From: Meghimatium bilineatum | Taxonomy: Eukaryota; Mollusca; Gastropoda; Stylommatophora; Philomycidae | Direction: 5' to 3' | NCBI GenBank assembly: GCA_034231615.1 | Contig: CM067315.1 | Location: 15,363,267-15,427,266, forward strand | Length of the DNA: 64,000 bases | Shown here: piece after piece, positions 35,289 to 47,055 of the stretch | Position numbering within the stretch: position 1 is the first letter of the stretch | Layout: each line of letters starts with the position of its first letter | Translations under genes and position numbers: made by a program | Notes under the pieces: generated by a model | Databases searched by the model: none | Seen by the model: the letters and a program-made list of their open reading frames with translations, nothing else | What the model was told of the DNA's origin: nothing

Positions 35289-35418
35289 CAGTAGTAGTAG
35301 TAATAGTAGTAGTAGTAGTAGCAGTAGTAGTAGTAGCAGTAGTAGTAGTAGCAGTAGTAGTAGTAGCAGTAGTAGTAGTAGCAGTAGTAGTAGTAATAGT
35401 AGTAGTAGTAGTAGTAGT
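35242..35418. repeat. (TAG)n trinucleotide microsatellite
   Basis: Almost pure agt/tag repeats with regular agcagtag interruptions. The minus frame reads poly-Leu; not a gene. Confidence 0.96.
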
Positions 35419-35469
35419 GAAGAACTATGCTGCATATGGAGTTAAAGCGTAGAAGATGATCAATTGGTT

Positions 35470-35610
35470 TGTAGGTAGGTTAATGAGTTTGCCTCTCTTT
35501 TGGAGAGGCGTGCCCCTTTCAACCAGCGGACAAAGTCCAATTAGGTTATATCAGGACATACTACCATAAAATATTAGAGGTAACAAAGACCCACTGTAAT
35601 TAAGTTTCAA
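35470..35610. repeat. Dispersed repeat, third copy
   Basis: Matches 20938-21050. Contains the hairpin-forming cctctcttttggagagg and ccagcggacaaagtcc. Confidence 0.65.
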
Positions 35611-36724
35611 GTAATTCAATTGGTTTGTTATTTCCTTGTCGCTACATCGAGAAGGACATAAAGTTATAAAGAGACATGATCTACGACTTTATTACGACAT
35701 AAAACGTGCAGACGTACCTGTCTATATCGGTAGTTGTCTTCCATGAATATGATAAGAGATGATAAAGCTGTCAGCGGTTGCAATATGGCCGCCTGCAAGA
35801 CACAACTTGAAATAACTCTATACTTGGATCTAGTTGGGATTATAAAGTATTACAATGAAATTTATTTCATGAAATTGTGCATGTCAATACAGGGTGTGTA
35901 GTGATTATTATTTGATTTGTATTTATCGTAAAAGTCTTCAAGTGGACAAAGAAGATGGTGACAGCACAATAATGATGGAATTATTATGGTAAAGGATTTC
36001 TTTGCAATAGTTTCTAAAGGGGAAATCTGAGAAAGTGAACACCTTCTGAGTCAGGACAGTGCGGTAGTTTTTCTCATTATAATGCAAGTCTTCGTCTTCG
36101 AATGCCCCCCCCCCCCCCTATTCAAATGGTATGGTTTTTCTTCGAATAGCCGCCCTTCGACAACGTATTTTGATTGGTGCCGCCTGGTGCTATTGCCTCT
36201 CTGCATGATAACACGACACGGCCCCTGTTCAGAGCAATAGTAATTCTAAGTAGTCAATGCAAAGAGTAGTGTGTTGTCGCTGTAGTCTGGGGTAAAGTTA
36301 TTAATCAGCAAGTATTCTAGAAATGCGTTGTCATGATACAGGCCTACATGAGCTGCGATATCTGTAGCTTTTGGGCCCGATACATGCGACATCAACATGG
36401 CTTTTGTAGGACTTTCACACTTTATGTGATGGAACAACCAAAATCGACCTCCAAACCACCACATTCGCCTCTTACGACATGCATGGTAGGTCACAGTGGC
36501 TCTATTTGTATCTCCCCTCAACACACGTCACTTTTCTGTGGTCTGCTCAGCGAAATATGTGGGGCCTTAATAGTTACATTTTTTGTGTGGTCCTTAGTGG
36601 GTCATTATCCACATAGATATCGTTGCTGTCTACTAATCTAACTAACCATGTTCAAGCTAAAACACTTTCCATAAATGAAATCGGAATTGTATGACATAAA
36701 TCGATAAACAAACGAATAGCACGT
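35611..36724. other. Intronic spacer, no gene seen
   Basis: A poly-C tract near 36105 is followed by a repeat of cttcgaat. The stretch 36335-36405 loosely matches the dispersed repeat at 25825 and 39500. The open frames here have no domain. Confidence 0.4.
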
Positions 36725-37717
36725 TTATGTACATCAGACTAACGGGAATTGAACCAGTCCGTTCTACGGCACCAAATCGCCTAGCAACAATTGCACACGC
36801 GTTTTTCAGTACTTGACTAACCGCATCTCCAAAAAAAGATGCGATTTCATCAAGCCATTCAAATCGTGCACACAAAGTCACCCGAACGGTCTCAAGAATT
36901 TTTTTAAATTGTCCTCTGGCTTCCTACTTAAATTTAGTTGTATAAACAATTATTTGAAGCAAAATTGTATTGTCTATATATGTTATCCATGTTTACAAGA
37001 AGACCTATCGGCCCTTGTATAACTAATACGGATATTATGTTATGTGTTTGTTGTTACTGAGGATATTTCAATACCTGTACGGGATGTTTGTTGTTGTTGT
37101 AATAGTCCTTGTCTCGATTGGTCCGTTCGGGTGACTTTGTGTGCACGATTTGAATGGCTTGATGAAATCGCATCTTTTTTTGGAGATGCGGTTAGTCAAG
37201 TACTGAAAAACGCGTGTGCAATTGTTGCTAGGCGATTTGGTGCCGTAGAACGGACTGGTTCAATTCCCGTTAGTCTCAAGAATGTTTAAAATTGTCCTCT
37301 GGCTTCCTACTTAAATTTACTTGTATAAACAATTATTTGAAGCAAAATTGTATTGTCTATATATGTTATCCATGTTTACAAGAAGACCTATCGGCCCTTG
37401 TATAACTAATACGGATATTATGTTATGTGTTTGTTGTTACTGAGGATATTTCAATACCTGTACGGGATGTTTGTTGTTGTTGTAATAGTCCTTGTCTCGA
37501 TTGGTCCGTTCGGGTGACTTTGTGTGCACGATTTGAATGGCTTGATGAAATCGCATCTTTTTTTGGAGATGCGGTTAGTCAAGTACTGAAAAACGCGTGT
37601 GCAATTGTTGCTAGGCGATTTGGTGCCGTAGAACGGACTGGTTCAATTCCCGTTAGTCTCAAGAATTTTTAAAATTGTCCTCTGGCTTCCTACTTAAATT
37701 TACTTATGTACATCAGA
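36725..37717. mobile_element. Multimeric tRNA-derived SINE insertion with 14-bp TSD
   Basis: The 14 bases ttatgtacatcaga occur at 36725-36738 and 37704-37717. Between them lie three copies of one tRNA-like body: one inverted (36739-36893) and two direct (about 37110-37280 and 37493-37663, offset 383). The body has an A-box-like ggttagtcaagtactg, a B-box-like ggttcaattcc, a possible T arm (actgg/cccgt around ttcaatt) and short acceptor complementarity (gagat/gtctc). A further copy lies on the minus strand at 63.75-64.0 kb. Open frames over it are artefacts. Confidence 0.85.
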
Positions 37718-37875
37718 ATAGGGCAGAAGCAAGGATCAAATTACAAATACGCTCGTATAATGTATAATTCACCTGGTCAACTGAAATGATGGACAGCAGA
37801 AGCTGAAATAACAGAAGGGTGCACTGCTTAGAGGAATTCTCACAGACTGTAGAGCTCTGACAATCATATTTGTAC

Positions 37876-37931
37876 CTCCAAAGTGGTTCATAACTTCCAT
37901 CTTGAAATGCAACAAACCCAAAGCGAAAGCT
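37876..37931 (-). CDS. Candidate SLC51A/OSTalpha-like exon (end of a helix and DGxYxP)
   Basis: 56 bp between an acceptor cttctgcag (AG at 37933-37932) and a donor GGAG|GTACAA (from 37875). It reads SFRFGFVAFQDGSYEPLW, matching in length and pattern the human segment ending LVPDGIYDP, which precedes the part encoded by the 32.2 kb exon. Direct joining to that exon does not work: two leftover bases would create an in-frame TGA. Either a small exon lies between, another donor is used, or this match is chance. Confidence 0.4.
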
Positions 37932-37984
37932 CTGCAGAAGTATTGCAATTACATGCATTTAAAATTATGCATCACAACGTAGGC

Positions 37985-38061
37985 CTAGTCTGTATTTAAC
38001 AGAACTATTAACATTATACATCACAAAGAAGTATGTATTTGACAGAACTAATAACATTATA
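37985..38061. repeat. Tandem repeat around a DNA transposon insertion, left part
   Basis: Two copies of tagtctgtatttaacagaac + tNttaacattata; the array continues at 39171-39240 on the far side of the element. Confidence 0.8.
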
Positions 38062-39168
38062 GAGTAGCAGGGGGTAAGATGGCGCACTTTTCACATTTTA
38101 GCATATTCTGACAACTAGACGTAATTATGAAAGACCAAACTGGTATCAGTGTATAGCTTATCCATTTATCTTACATTTGTGATGTTATTGACAACATACA
38201 ACTATGTGTAGGCAGTAGAATGATAATTTTCTAACATATGTAAAACAAGCCATCTTTCCCCATTTTTGGGCAAGATGGGTCAGGAAAAAGGTGATACAAA
38301 CCATTATAAAATGAGGGAAATCACCTCTGCAACAGGTCTAACACACAGGCAGTGTGTAAATGTGTGTAAAGAATAGATAGAATAAATAGATAGACCTAGT
38401 TTTGTAACTTTACTCTGAAAACAAAATTTATTTAAAAAAATAGTAAATAAGTTCCGTTTTAAAGCTAATAATGCTTTTGTAAGGTTGGTTGATCATTATA
38501 ACCATATATATCAGTCTCTCCCAGCCTTAGATCATTATAACCATATATATCAGTCTCTCCCAGCCTTAGATCATTATAACCATATATATCAGTCTCTCCC
38601 AGTCTTAGATCATTATAACCATATATATCAGTCTCTCCCAGTCTTAGATCATTATAACCATATATATCAGTCTCTCCCAGTCTTAGATCATTATAACCAT
38701 ATATATCAGTCTCTCCCAGTCTTAGATCAGCATCTATGACATATGCATTTTTTCCAAAACATTTTTAATGCACCATCTTGCCCCACTATTTGTGCGCCAT
38801 CTTTCCCCAAATTATATGGTTAGCAACTTTAATAAAATGTCACAAAAAAAACAAAGTATTTTGACGATGTAATGTACTTAATAACTTAACAATACAATAT
38901 ATGTTTCAGTTTAAACATGTACAAAAAAACATGACAGTAGTGATAACAGTAGGCAAAGAGTAAAATGTTGGAAAAAAATAATTCAAGAACCATGAAAAAC
39001 AAATTTTGGTTGGAAAACGACCTGTCCGTGAACTGTCAAATTTCGTTTTGTCATAGAATGGACGTTTTCCGCCAGACCTAGTCATGTGTCCTACCGGAAA
39101 AATCCATAGACTCAGAAATAAATCGAAACGCCGTCTTGCCCCGCGCGCTATCTTACCCCAGGCTACCC
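38062..39168. mobile_element. Non-autonomous DNA transposon, 1107 bp, TA target site
   Basis: The left end gagtagcagggggtaagatg (followed by gcgc) and the right end, read on the other strand, gggtagcctggggtaagata (gcgc) are terminal inverted repeats. A TA dinucleotide flanks each end (38060-38061, 39169-39170). The host tandem repeat supplies undisrupted copies of the site (cattatacatcacaaag), which confirms the boundaries. Internal copies of atctttcccc and atcttgcccc-like motifs repeat the end sequence. No transposase frame is present. TA duplication is typical of the Tc1/mariner superfamily; assignment is inference. Confidence 0.85.
38489..38730. repeat. Minisatellite, 39-bp unit, 6 copies, inside the DNA transposon
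   Basis: Unit gatcattataaccatatata + tcagtctctcccagtctta. Divisible by three; the open frame is an artefact. Confidence 0.95.
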
Positions 39169-39499
39169 TACGTCATAAAGTAGTCTGTATTTAACAGAAC
39201 TGTTAACATTATACATCACAAAGTAGTCTGTATTTAACACTGTTTTTTTTCTGTGCTAGACTACTACTTTTCATCATGTTTTATTAAAACTGCGGGTTTT
39301 AAAAATCCATGGGTCGTAACTCCAAATGGGGTCGTGAATGGGTTTATGTAGGGTCGCCGGCAGGAACAATAAACTAAAATATAAATTGACTTTAAAGCAA
39401 TTTTCATTTTTACTTGGTGTCTTAAGTCTATTCTTCTTGTTGAGTTCGTAGCCCCTATTCAAACTTGTACGTATTAACAGAATATAGTCTGGAGATTGC

Positions 39500-39585
39500 G
39501 ATTGGAATGCATTGTGCCATGATTTACAGCTTAGCTACGATATCTGCGCCTTTCGGTCTAACATACAGGCCTATGGTTTCTGGAT
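39500..39585. repeat. Dispersed repeat copy
   Basis: tgccatgatttacagcttag and gcgcctttcggtctaacata match 25825-25895. Confidence 0.6.
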
Positions 39586-39918
39586 TACTTTGACTCTAGA
39601 CGGATGGAATAGTCAACTTCACAACAAAATATCCTTAGTAGCATCTTACTATTTGTATGGAGTGTAAACATTGTTCCTAATCTTTGCTCTCATTTTAGAC
39701 CCCGACATCACACTGGCGATTTCTTAATGCTGAATGATATCATCATTTTAAAATTTCAAAGCTTGAATACTATCGTATTTTAAAATATTGAAGTGTGCAA
39801 AATATCATCGTTTGAAAATATCAAATAATATCATAATTTTAAAATTTCTAAGTTTTAATAATGTAATAATAACATCAATAATAGCTGACACCATAAAAAA
39901 AGTAGAAATATCAAGACA

Positions 39919-40107
39919 GTGAATAATCGCTACGTACTGCTACGGAACGGTGAATAATCGCTACGCACTGCTATGGAACGGTGAATAATCGCTACGCACT
40001 GCTATGGAACGGTGAATAATCGCTAAGCACTGCTATGGAACGGTGAATAATCGCTACGCACTGCTATGGAACGGTGAATAATCGCTACGCACTGCTATGG
40101 AACGGTA
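39919..40107. repeat. Minisatellite, 31-bp unit, 6 copies
   Basis: Unit gtgaataatcgctacgcact + gctatggaacg, nearly perfect. Confidence 0.95.
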
Positions 40108-40164
40108 TAGATATGAAAGTGAGAAACACATGAAGTCGGGTTTTTTATACACAAAAACAAAGTA

Positions 40165-40640
40165 CGACACACACACCTGCTCCATACAATCTGTGAAAAA
40201 TACAACATTAAACTAAACACATCTAAAACAGGGACACATGTAAAACAGGAGTTCAAAAAATGTTTTGGTTGGTTGCTGATCCAGCGGTCCATGGGCTCAT
40301 GCCCAATGTCAATGTATGCATGTGTTTGTGAGCTGTTGTTTTGTTTCAAATAATGTGGTCCATTTATCTGGCCCTGGAGGGAGAAACATTTTCCTGATGT
40401 CATCCAGCGCTTGGCATTCTTAAAAGTGGTGGTCAACAGTTTCATAGGGATGAGTGCACAGCCGACACTCTGGGGTGTAACTATTTTGGACGTGTCTTTA
40501 CAGATAATGGCATACTCGATAGAGAGATCAAAACAAAATCTCAGTTGGGACTTACCAGATGTTTCCAATACTCAAACATCCAACAATCTGCATGGCTACA
40601 AAGCAACAAGTGATAAACAATTATATCAGAATGAATAAAA
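40165..40640 (+). pseudogene. LINE fragment (family C), interrupted by a dispersed repeat
   Basis: Before the interruption the plus frame reads CEKYNIKLNTSKT; after it, YFGRVFTDNGILDREIKTKS and then SNIQQSAWLQ. These match NIKLNxSKTEV and FKYLGSVFTDDGKLDREIETRCQKA after the RT palm. The piece at 40268-40410 between them is the dispersed repeat family of 18441 and 17289. Confidence 0.72.
40268..40410. mobile_element. Dispersed repeat inserted in a LINE fragment
   Basis: Begins with ttggttgctgatccagcggt and contains, in inverted orientation, the ccagataaatggaNca segment of 17289-17355. Probably a short interspersed element of about 140 bp. Confidence 0.55.
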
Positions 40641-42668
40641 ATGGGTAAAAGTGTTATTAAAATAAGTCATAAAACAACCTAACAATGAGAAACAATGACA
40701 GACGACGTTTCGACTAAAAAGCCTTCATCAGGACAAACAAAGACCACAGTAAATAAATCTTACATAGAGAAAAATATGGTTATGATAGGAAGGACAGAAA
40801 AAGAGAGAAGGACAATAGCGAAAGGATGACGGAGGAAGCACAGATAGGGCAGTATGACAGGGAAGAAGAGGATGTGAGGAGACGATAGTGGTAAGTAAGG
40901 AGGGGAAAGTGCAAAAGGAAAAAAAGGGAAAATAGATAAGATATAATGCAAGTAAAATAGGATACATTTAAAATGTTTATCCCCAACGTGGTCGTCTTGG
41001 AAAGAGGACATATGAAACGAAGAAACCAGATTATATAGTAGGCCGAGGCCCATTCCCACCTGTAGAAAGACGGGAAAGACATCCTCGGTCAATTAAAAGC
41101 AATACAATTGGACAAAGGCCGAATAAACAAAGGGAGTCGAGAGAACGCGTGGCAAACAAGAACCTAAGCGTAAGGCAGGGACGTAGGAGCTAAAGAAAGT
41201 GGGAGAAGTTATCAGTATCCACATGGCCGATAGAAACAGATAATACGAGATGAAAAGAGATGGGGGGATGAGAAAAGATATACGTAGCCCCCACCTCGAT
41301 CTACCACTTTCACTTCACTTCATTTTCCTCGCATCTTTATTTACCCCTTTTTATTCTCCTTCTTTTTTAATGGTTACCTTGTTGAGATTCGAGTACTTAT
41401 AGACCGATGGTGTGATGTGCTGTGAAAATAGTCGAACCGACTAAACTAACTAATTAAATGAAGAATTGAAGAAAAGGGGTGAAATGAGGTTATACAGATT
41501 GACACGGCAAAAGATGCAGATTGTGTGCAATAGTAGCACTCTGATATAACAGATGATTATGAAGTACAAGGATGACTATGAAGTACAAGGATGACTATGA
41601 AGTACAAGGATGACTATGAAGTACAAGGATGACTAGGAAGTACAAGGATGACTATGAAGTACAAGGATGACTATGAAGTACAAGGTTAAAGATACACAAC
41701 AAAGAGAAGATGGATAAACAAAATAAAGCAAAAAAATTCATGTAAACTTGGAGTCAATAAACGAAACAGGAAGACCCAAGAGACAAGTGGAGCAGTATAT
41801 ATAGCAATAAACCTCGGCTTCCAATGATAAGAAATAATAGGGGACTACCGTTGTATGATATAACAAATCTATAGATAAGCCAGTCTCCTTAGAAGGAAGT
41901 ATATGATGGATGTAGAAGATACATGTTTAAGAGAATCAAAGGAATGAGGGTAACCAGAGGTCATGGGAGAGTATGTTCTCCTCGGGAAAGTATATAGATA
42001 ACACAATCACTACTTGATTGTATTTTAAGTACCACCACTCATGGGTAGTTGCTTGACACAAAATTAGTAAACACAAGTAGTAGCATAGGGGCATAAGGGT
42101 GGAGGGGGGGGGGGCTATCTCCTATTCAGGATATAAACATTAACCCAGCATTTTTGGTTGTAGTGATTTTCTTGGCAGTATTTACATTCAGACCAGTTTA
42201 GTAGTTTGCCATTGTTTTCTAAAGGACCTGGTGCACAAATTACCTGCAAACGAATGTGAACCCTGTACATTGGCTGTCACAGACACGATATGTACCTGGC
42301 CGCCATAGAGCCGGACAATGGGAATATTCCCTGTGCAATGACGCTAGTTCCTATTGAAGAATCAAGTAAGCAATCGTCAGTGGGAAATCCTGACACCTAG
42401 CTGAAGACTTCATTTGAAGGTAAAGTCGAGAGCAAGAGATAGACAGAGGTACAAGTAAGGAGAGGAACTTCACGAGATGAACAGGATACAGTCTATCAGT
42501 GTGCTATCAAGACAAGAGACAGGATATATTGACAGTACTGTGCAGCCATCCATCGATGCAGAGATAGCACCTGATGATGAGCGGAGAAACGTATTTGGTC
42601 AGATGTATTTACTTACATGGAGGAAACTAGGTCGGGCACAGCTGCTGATCTAGGCAAACACATATTCA
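40640..42668. other. Intronic spacer; no gene recognised
   Basis: Purine-rich stretch at 40780-41300 and a G tract near 42100. The minus strand at 40699-40735 contains a hammerhead-core-like ctgatga...gaaac arrangement (see findings). Missing SLC51A-like exons may lie here, but I could not identify them. Confidence 0.4.
41555..41686. repeat. Minisatellite, 19-bp unit, about 7 copies
   Basis: Unit gatgactatgaagtacaag. Confidence 0.93.
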
Positions 42669-42810
42669 TTGATGAACTTAGGCTTGTCATCTGTGAATAC
42701 AGTTACAATATTTATTGTTGAACTTAGGCTTGTCATCTGTGAATACAGTTACCATATTTATTGTTGAACTTAGGCTTGTCATCTGTGAATACAGTTTCCA
42801 TATTCATTGT
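42669..42810. repeat. Minisatellite, 46-bp unit, 3 copies
   Basis: Unit gaacttaggcttgtcatctg + tgaatacagttaccatattt + attgtt. Confidence 0.92.
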
Positions 42811-42984
42811 TGTTTTATACAACATTCTAGAATCAATATGTACTCTGCTCATAAACCACATTATATTATTACAAAACGACGCATTTTTGAGACTTGTGCG
42901 TAGATGTTGCCATGCCTTACACACACAAAAATACAGCGAAAAAATAACCTAGATCCTTGGGGATGAAGATAATTTTGTCACCTT

Positions 42985-43870
42985 GTTTCTCGGACACGCA
43001 GATGTGGAAGGACACAAATGAGCCGACTGGTTGGCTGGTTATATAATTTGTTTCCCGGACACGCAGATGTGGAAGGACACAAACGAGCCGACTGGTTGGC
43101 TGGTTATATAATCTGTTTCCTGGACACGCAGATGTGGAAGGACACAAACGAGCCGACTGGTTGGCTGGTTATATAATCTGTTTCCTGGACACGCAGATGT
43201 GGAAGGAAACGAACAAGTTGGCTGGTTATATAATTTGTTTCCCGGACACGCAGATGTGGAAGGACACAAACGAGCCGACTGGTTGGCTGGTTATATAATG
43301 TTTCCTGGACACGCAGATGTGGAAGGACACAAACGAGCCGACTGGTTGGCTGGTTATATAATTTGTTTCCCGGACACGCAGATGTGGAAGGACACAAACG
43401 AGCCGACTGGTTGGCTGGTTATATAATCTGTTTCCTGGACACGCAGATGTGGAAGGACACAAACGAGCCGACTGGTTGGCTGGTTATATAATCTGTTTCC
43501 TGGACACGCAGATGTGGAAGGACACAAACGAGCCGACTGGTTGGCTGGTTATATAATGTTTCCTGGACACGCAGATGTGGAAGGACACAAACGAGCCGAC
43601 TGGTTGGCTGGTTATATAATCTGTTTCCTGGACACGCAGATGTGGAAGGACACAAACGAGCCGACTGGTTGGCTGGTTATATAATGTTTCCTGGACACGC
43701 AGATGTGGAAGGACACAAACGAGCCGACTGGTTGGCTGGTTATATAATCTGTTTCCTGGACACGCAGATGTGGAAGGACACAAACTAGTTGACAGGTTGG
43801 CTGGTTATATCATCTGTTTCTCTGACACGCAGATGTGGAAGGAAACGAACAAGTTGGCTGGTTATGATAA
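42985..43870 (+). repeat. Minisatellite, 63/65-bp unit, about 14 copies, derived from a LINE RNase H motif
   Basis: Unit gacacgcagatgtggaagga + cacaaacgagccgactggtt + ggctggttatataatctgtt + tcctg, with 2-bp shorter and one clearly shorter variant. In plus frames it reads FPGHADVEGNEQVGWL or GHADVEGHKRADWLAGY. That is the GHxxVxGNExADxLAG motif at the end of LINE RNase H domains. The edge units (aaacgaacaagttggctgg at about 43205 and 43845) keep the GNE form best. Long frames are artefacts of the array. Confidence 0.88.
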
Positions 43871-44289
43871 TACAATTTCTCCTCAGCATTACGACCAGGC
43901 CACACTAAATATATCTTTTTCAGTGCAAGACAGTACCAACAAGTCAAATAGTCCTCTCCAGAGGAATATCTAGACCACTAGATCGCTGACACCAGATCCC
44001 ATACACATTACATGACCAAGACAGATCACTATCCCATGTCATACGCTTGCCTCGACATGAAGAGATTTTAATCGCGAAACGTACAACAAACTCATTGAAC
44101 AATGAGCAGACAATTGTTTATCTCATAAAATCAAATAGAGAGTTGATGATGGATAAGAGGGAATGAGCATATTGAAGTATGCTAGTTGTGAATATCAAGG
44201 ACTTAGGCCCTACCTATCGTCAGTGACATCTGACAATCCCAACATTAACTAATGATATAGCTATTAGAAGGTGGAAGCTATCACCATCA
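43871..44289. other. Possible flank of the RNase H fragment; no intact gene
   Basis: The sequence after the array shows no further motif that I can name. Confidence 0.35.
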
Positions 44290-46182
44290 TCAAGTGAGTG
44301 CCGTCTCCGCAACGAAGATTACTGCAACAGCCCCTCCAACAGACCTCCAACAGCCCCTGTCTCTTGGTTTGGTGGTGCACTCCGCTGGACTGTAACCTAT
44401 CCATCTTGTGATATTACTCTTCCACTACCTCTTGCTCGCCTCCTTTCGACCCTGCCCTCAAGTAAAGTATTCAACAAGGTGTCATGTCTTTTAACATGTC
44501 CAAAATATTGCATTTGTTTGATATGTGTTTCCTTTAATAATTATTTCTTCATATTAAATGTTGTTAGAACCTCTTTGCTTGTTTTCTTCTCTTTCCAAGA
44601 TGTTCTCCATATTCTTCTATATATATCAACATCTCAAAGGCATCCATTCTGTCAATAAATTGTGTGTTTATTGTCCATGTTTCTGAGCCATACATTAATA
44701 TATAATAGATGTAGCATTTTATAATTCTCATTTTTTAGCCTGTTTGTAGTTTGTTTAGATGTTAATATTTTCCTCATGTCATTGGGGCTTTCATTCATTC
44801 CTATTCTCATTTTAACTTCTGTTTCACATCTGCCGTTATTTGTGATTATATGTCCAAGATATTGATATTGTTCTACTTGTAGTTTCTCTCCATGTATGTT
44901 TATGTTTAGCACCTGTTCTTCTGTGACTTTGCTTATTATCATGATTTGATTTGATTTTTATATTTATATCCAGTCCATATTTATTACTTGATGTACTCAC
45001 TTGATCTATTTGTCTTTGTAGTTTCTGTTCACTTTCTGCTAAAAGAACAGTGTCATCTGCATAACTCAGGTTGTTTATTATTTTTTCATTGATCTTGAGT
45101 TCTGGCATTTCCTCTATATGTTTAAAGATATTCTCTGTGTAGATATTAAATAGGTTGAGTGATAAAATACATCCTTGTCTTACCCCTCTTCTTATTTCTA
45201 TGTATGGTGAGTAGCTGTTTTCACACCTTATTGATGCAGTTTGTTCCCAATATATATTTCTAATCAGTCTGATGTCTTTTCCATCTATGCCTATTTCTTG
45301 AAGACATTTCATTAATTTTTCATACTGGACTCTTTCGAAAGCCATGCTGTAATATATGACTCATTAGACTTATCGTTTTATATTCTGTACAGTCCACAGC
45401 CCTGGGCTTCTTAAGTAGTGGTATGAATATTGATGATGTTTGGTCTTTAGGTATATGGCCTGTTTCATATATGGCATTGCAAAGTTCTGTGATAGTTTCC
45501 GCACAAAATTCATTTATAATATTTATTATGTCTGCTGATATATTGTCAGAGCCTGCGGCATTTCCATATTTTATTGATTTTATTGCGTTTTCTACTTCTG
45601 CTTTTAGTATTGCTGGTCCATCATTGTTGTGTATTGTAGGTTCTTTGTTCCGTTGGTTATCTAACAGTTTTGTCACATAATCTGCCCATATTGTAAGTAC
45701 TTCTGTTTTATCAAATATAATTTTTCCGTTTCAATCTTTAATGCAACCACCCCCATTATACGATTTTCTTATTTGTGATCTGCCTTATCTATTTATGCAT
45801 TGCTTCTGTCTTCTGTTTTACTGACATCTCCTCTAATGCACTGCATCTTGTTTCTAGTCATTGTTTTTTTCCATTGTTCTGCGTATATTATGTATCTCAT
45901 TGTCTATAATTGAATATTTTGGGGTATTTTTAGCTTTCTTTCTGAAATTTTCTCTAATATTTCATCTGTCATCCATGTTTATTGGTTCTTGGCTTTTCTT
46001 ATTGGTAAATTTTTATTTAATGATTGAATACTTTTCCTTATACTGTCCTATTTATTATCTATTTTCTCTTCTTGACTTTCCCTTCTGTATTGTTCCATGC
46101 ACTCTATCATTAGATGTTCATATCTATTATTTACATCTACAAGGTATTTTTTTTTAATGTCTGGTTGTTTTAGTGCTGATAT

Positions 46183-47055
46183 CAATAAATCAATCAATAA
46201 ACCTATAACCCTTCAGGGTCGTAGGGGAACCACATTGGATGCTTCAGCACACAGAGTCCTCCAGCGAATTCTATCCTCAGCGATGCGGATGAGTGTGGAA
46301 ATATCTAGCCCTGTCCATTCCTTGATGTTGTCTGTCCATGTCTTTATTTGTCCCCCTCTGCTTCTTCTACCCTCGACAGTTCCCTGCAGTATTGTTTTTG
46401 ACAAGGAATCGTACCTGCATACATGTCCGAACCATGCTAGTTTCCGTCGTTTCACTATTGAAAGCAATGGCTCCTGGACACCTGCACACATCTCTACTTT
46501 ATTTCTTACGTACACATTGGTCTTATGTTTCCTATAGGAAATTCATATAATTCTTCTGTAGCATGTGTACTCGAAAGCCTGTAATCTTCTCTCCATGTCC
46601 GCATTGAGTATCCAACTCTCACAACCATACAACACAACAGAAAGCACCAGCGACTTATACAGTTTGATTTTCACCCCAACACTGATGTTGCTTTTCCAAA
46701 TCACAGTTAGCCTTGACAAGGACGCTAAAGCCATCTCCAGCCTTATTTTTAGTTCTGCTTTGCATTTACCATCGCTGCATATACTGGATCCGAGGTATTT
46801 GAAGGTATTCACCTTCTCAAGCTTATGTCCATTCATCACGATATTAATCTGGTTTTCTGTGTCTCTGCTGTTTACCAAGATTTTGCTCTTATCTGTATTG
46901 ATTTCCGTACTTGCTGGTAACTTTTTCCAACTTTGATGTTAATTCTTCTTGCAATGATTGTTCTGACCCAGCTATAAGATCAATATCATCAGCGAAACGT
47001 AAGTTGCAAATAGGGCGACCTCCGATCGATATAGACATGTTGTATTAAAATAAGT
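46183..47055 (-). pseudogene. Nested LINE (family A), 5' truncated, 11-bp TSD
   Basis: The minus strand begins just upstream of GGRPICNLRFADDIDLIAG (RT palm), then reads VNTFKYLGSSICSDGKCKAE, SVVLYGCESWILNADMERRL, KLAWFGHVCRYDSLSKTILQ and TWTDNIKEWTGLDISTLIRI. Only one frame break and few stops are visible. Its tail is ttattgattgatt-type. The 11 bases agtgctgatat lie at 46172-46182 and 47056-47066. It is much less decayed than the host element. Confidence 0.9.

Noticed and set aside
36657..37672. Three frames encoding CARFEWLDEIASFFGDAVSQ
   Set aside because: The repeated peptide is the translation of a tRNA-derived SINE body present in several copies, with opposite orientations; not a protein family.
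40728..41092. Hydrophobic minus frames rich in Phe/Leu/Pro as possible membrane exons
   Set aside because: Three overlapping frames arise from a pyrimidine-rich stretch; none matches the transporter.
42617..42649. 33-nt minus-strand exon-like segment (tttgcctag acceptor, GTAAGT donor) as a missing SLC51A-like exon
   Set aside because: It fits phase 0, but the translated peptide does not resemble OSTalpha TM2 in that frame; too short to support by eye.
45861..46157. Hydrophobic plus-strand frame of 98 codons
   Set aside because: Antisense of LINE linker sequence (minus strand reads RYEHLMIECMEQY); hydrophobicity comes from the AT-rich antisense strand.
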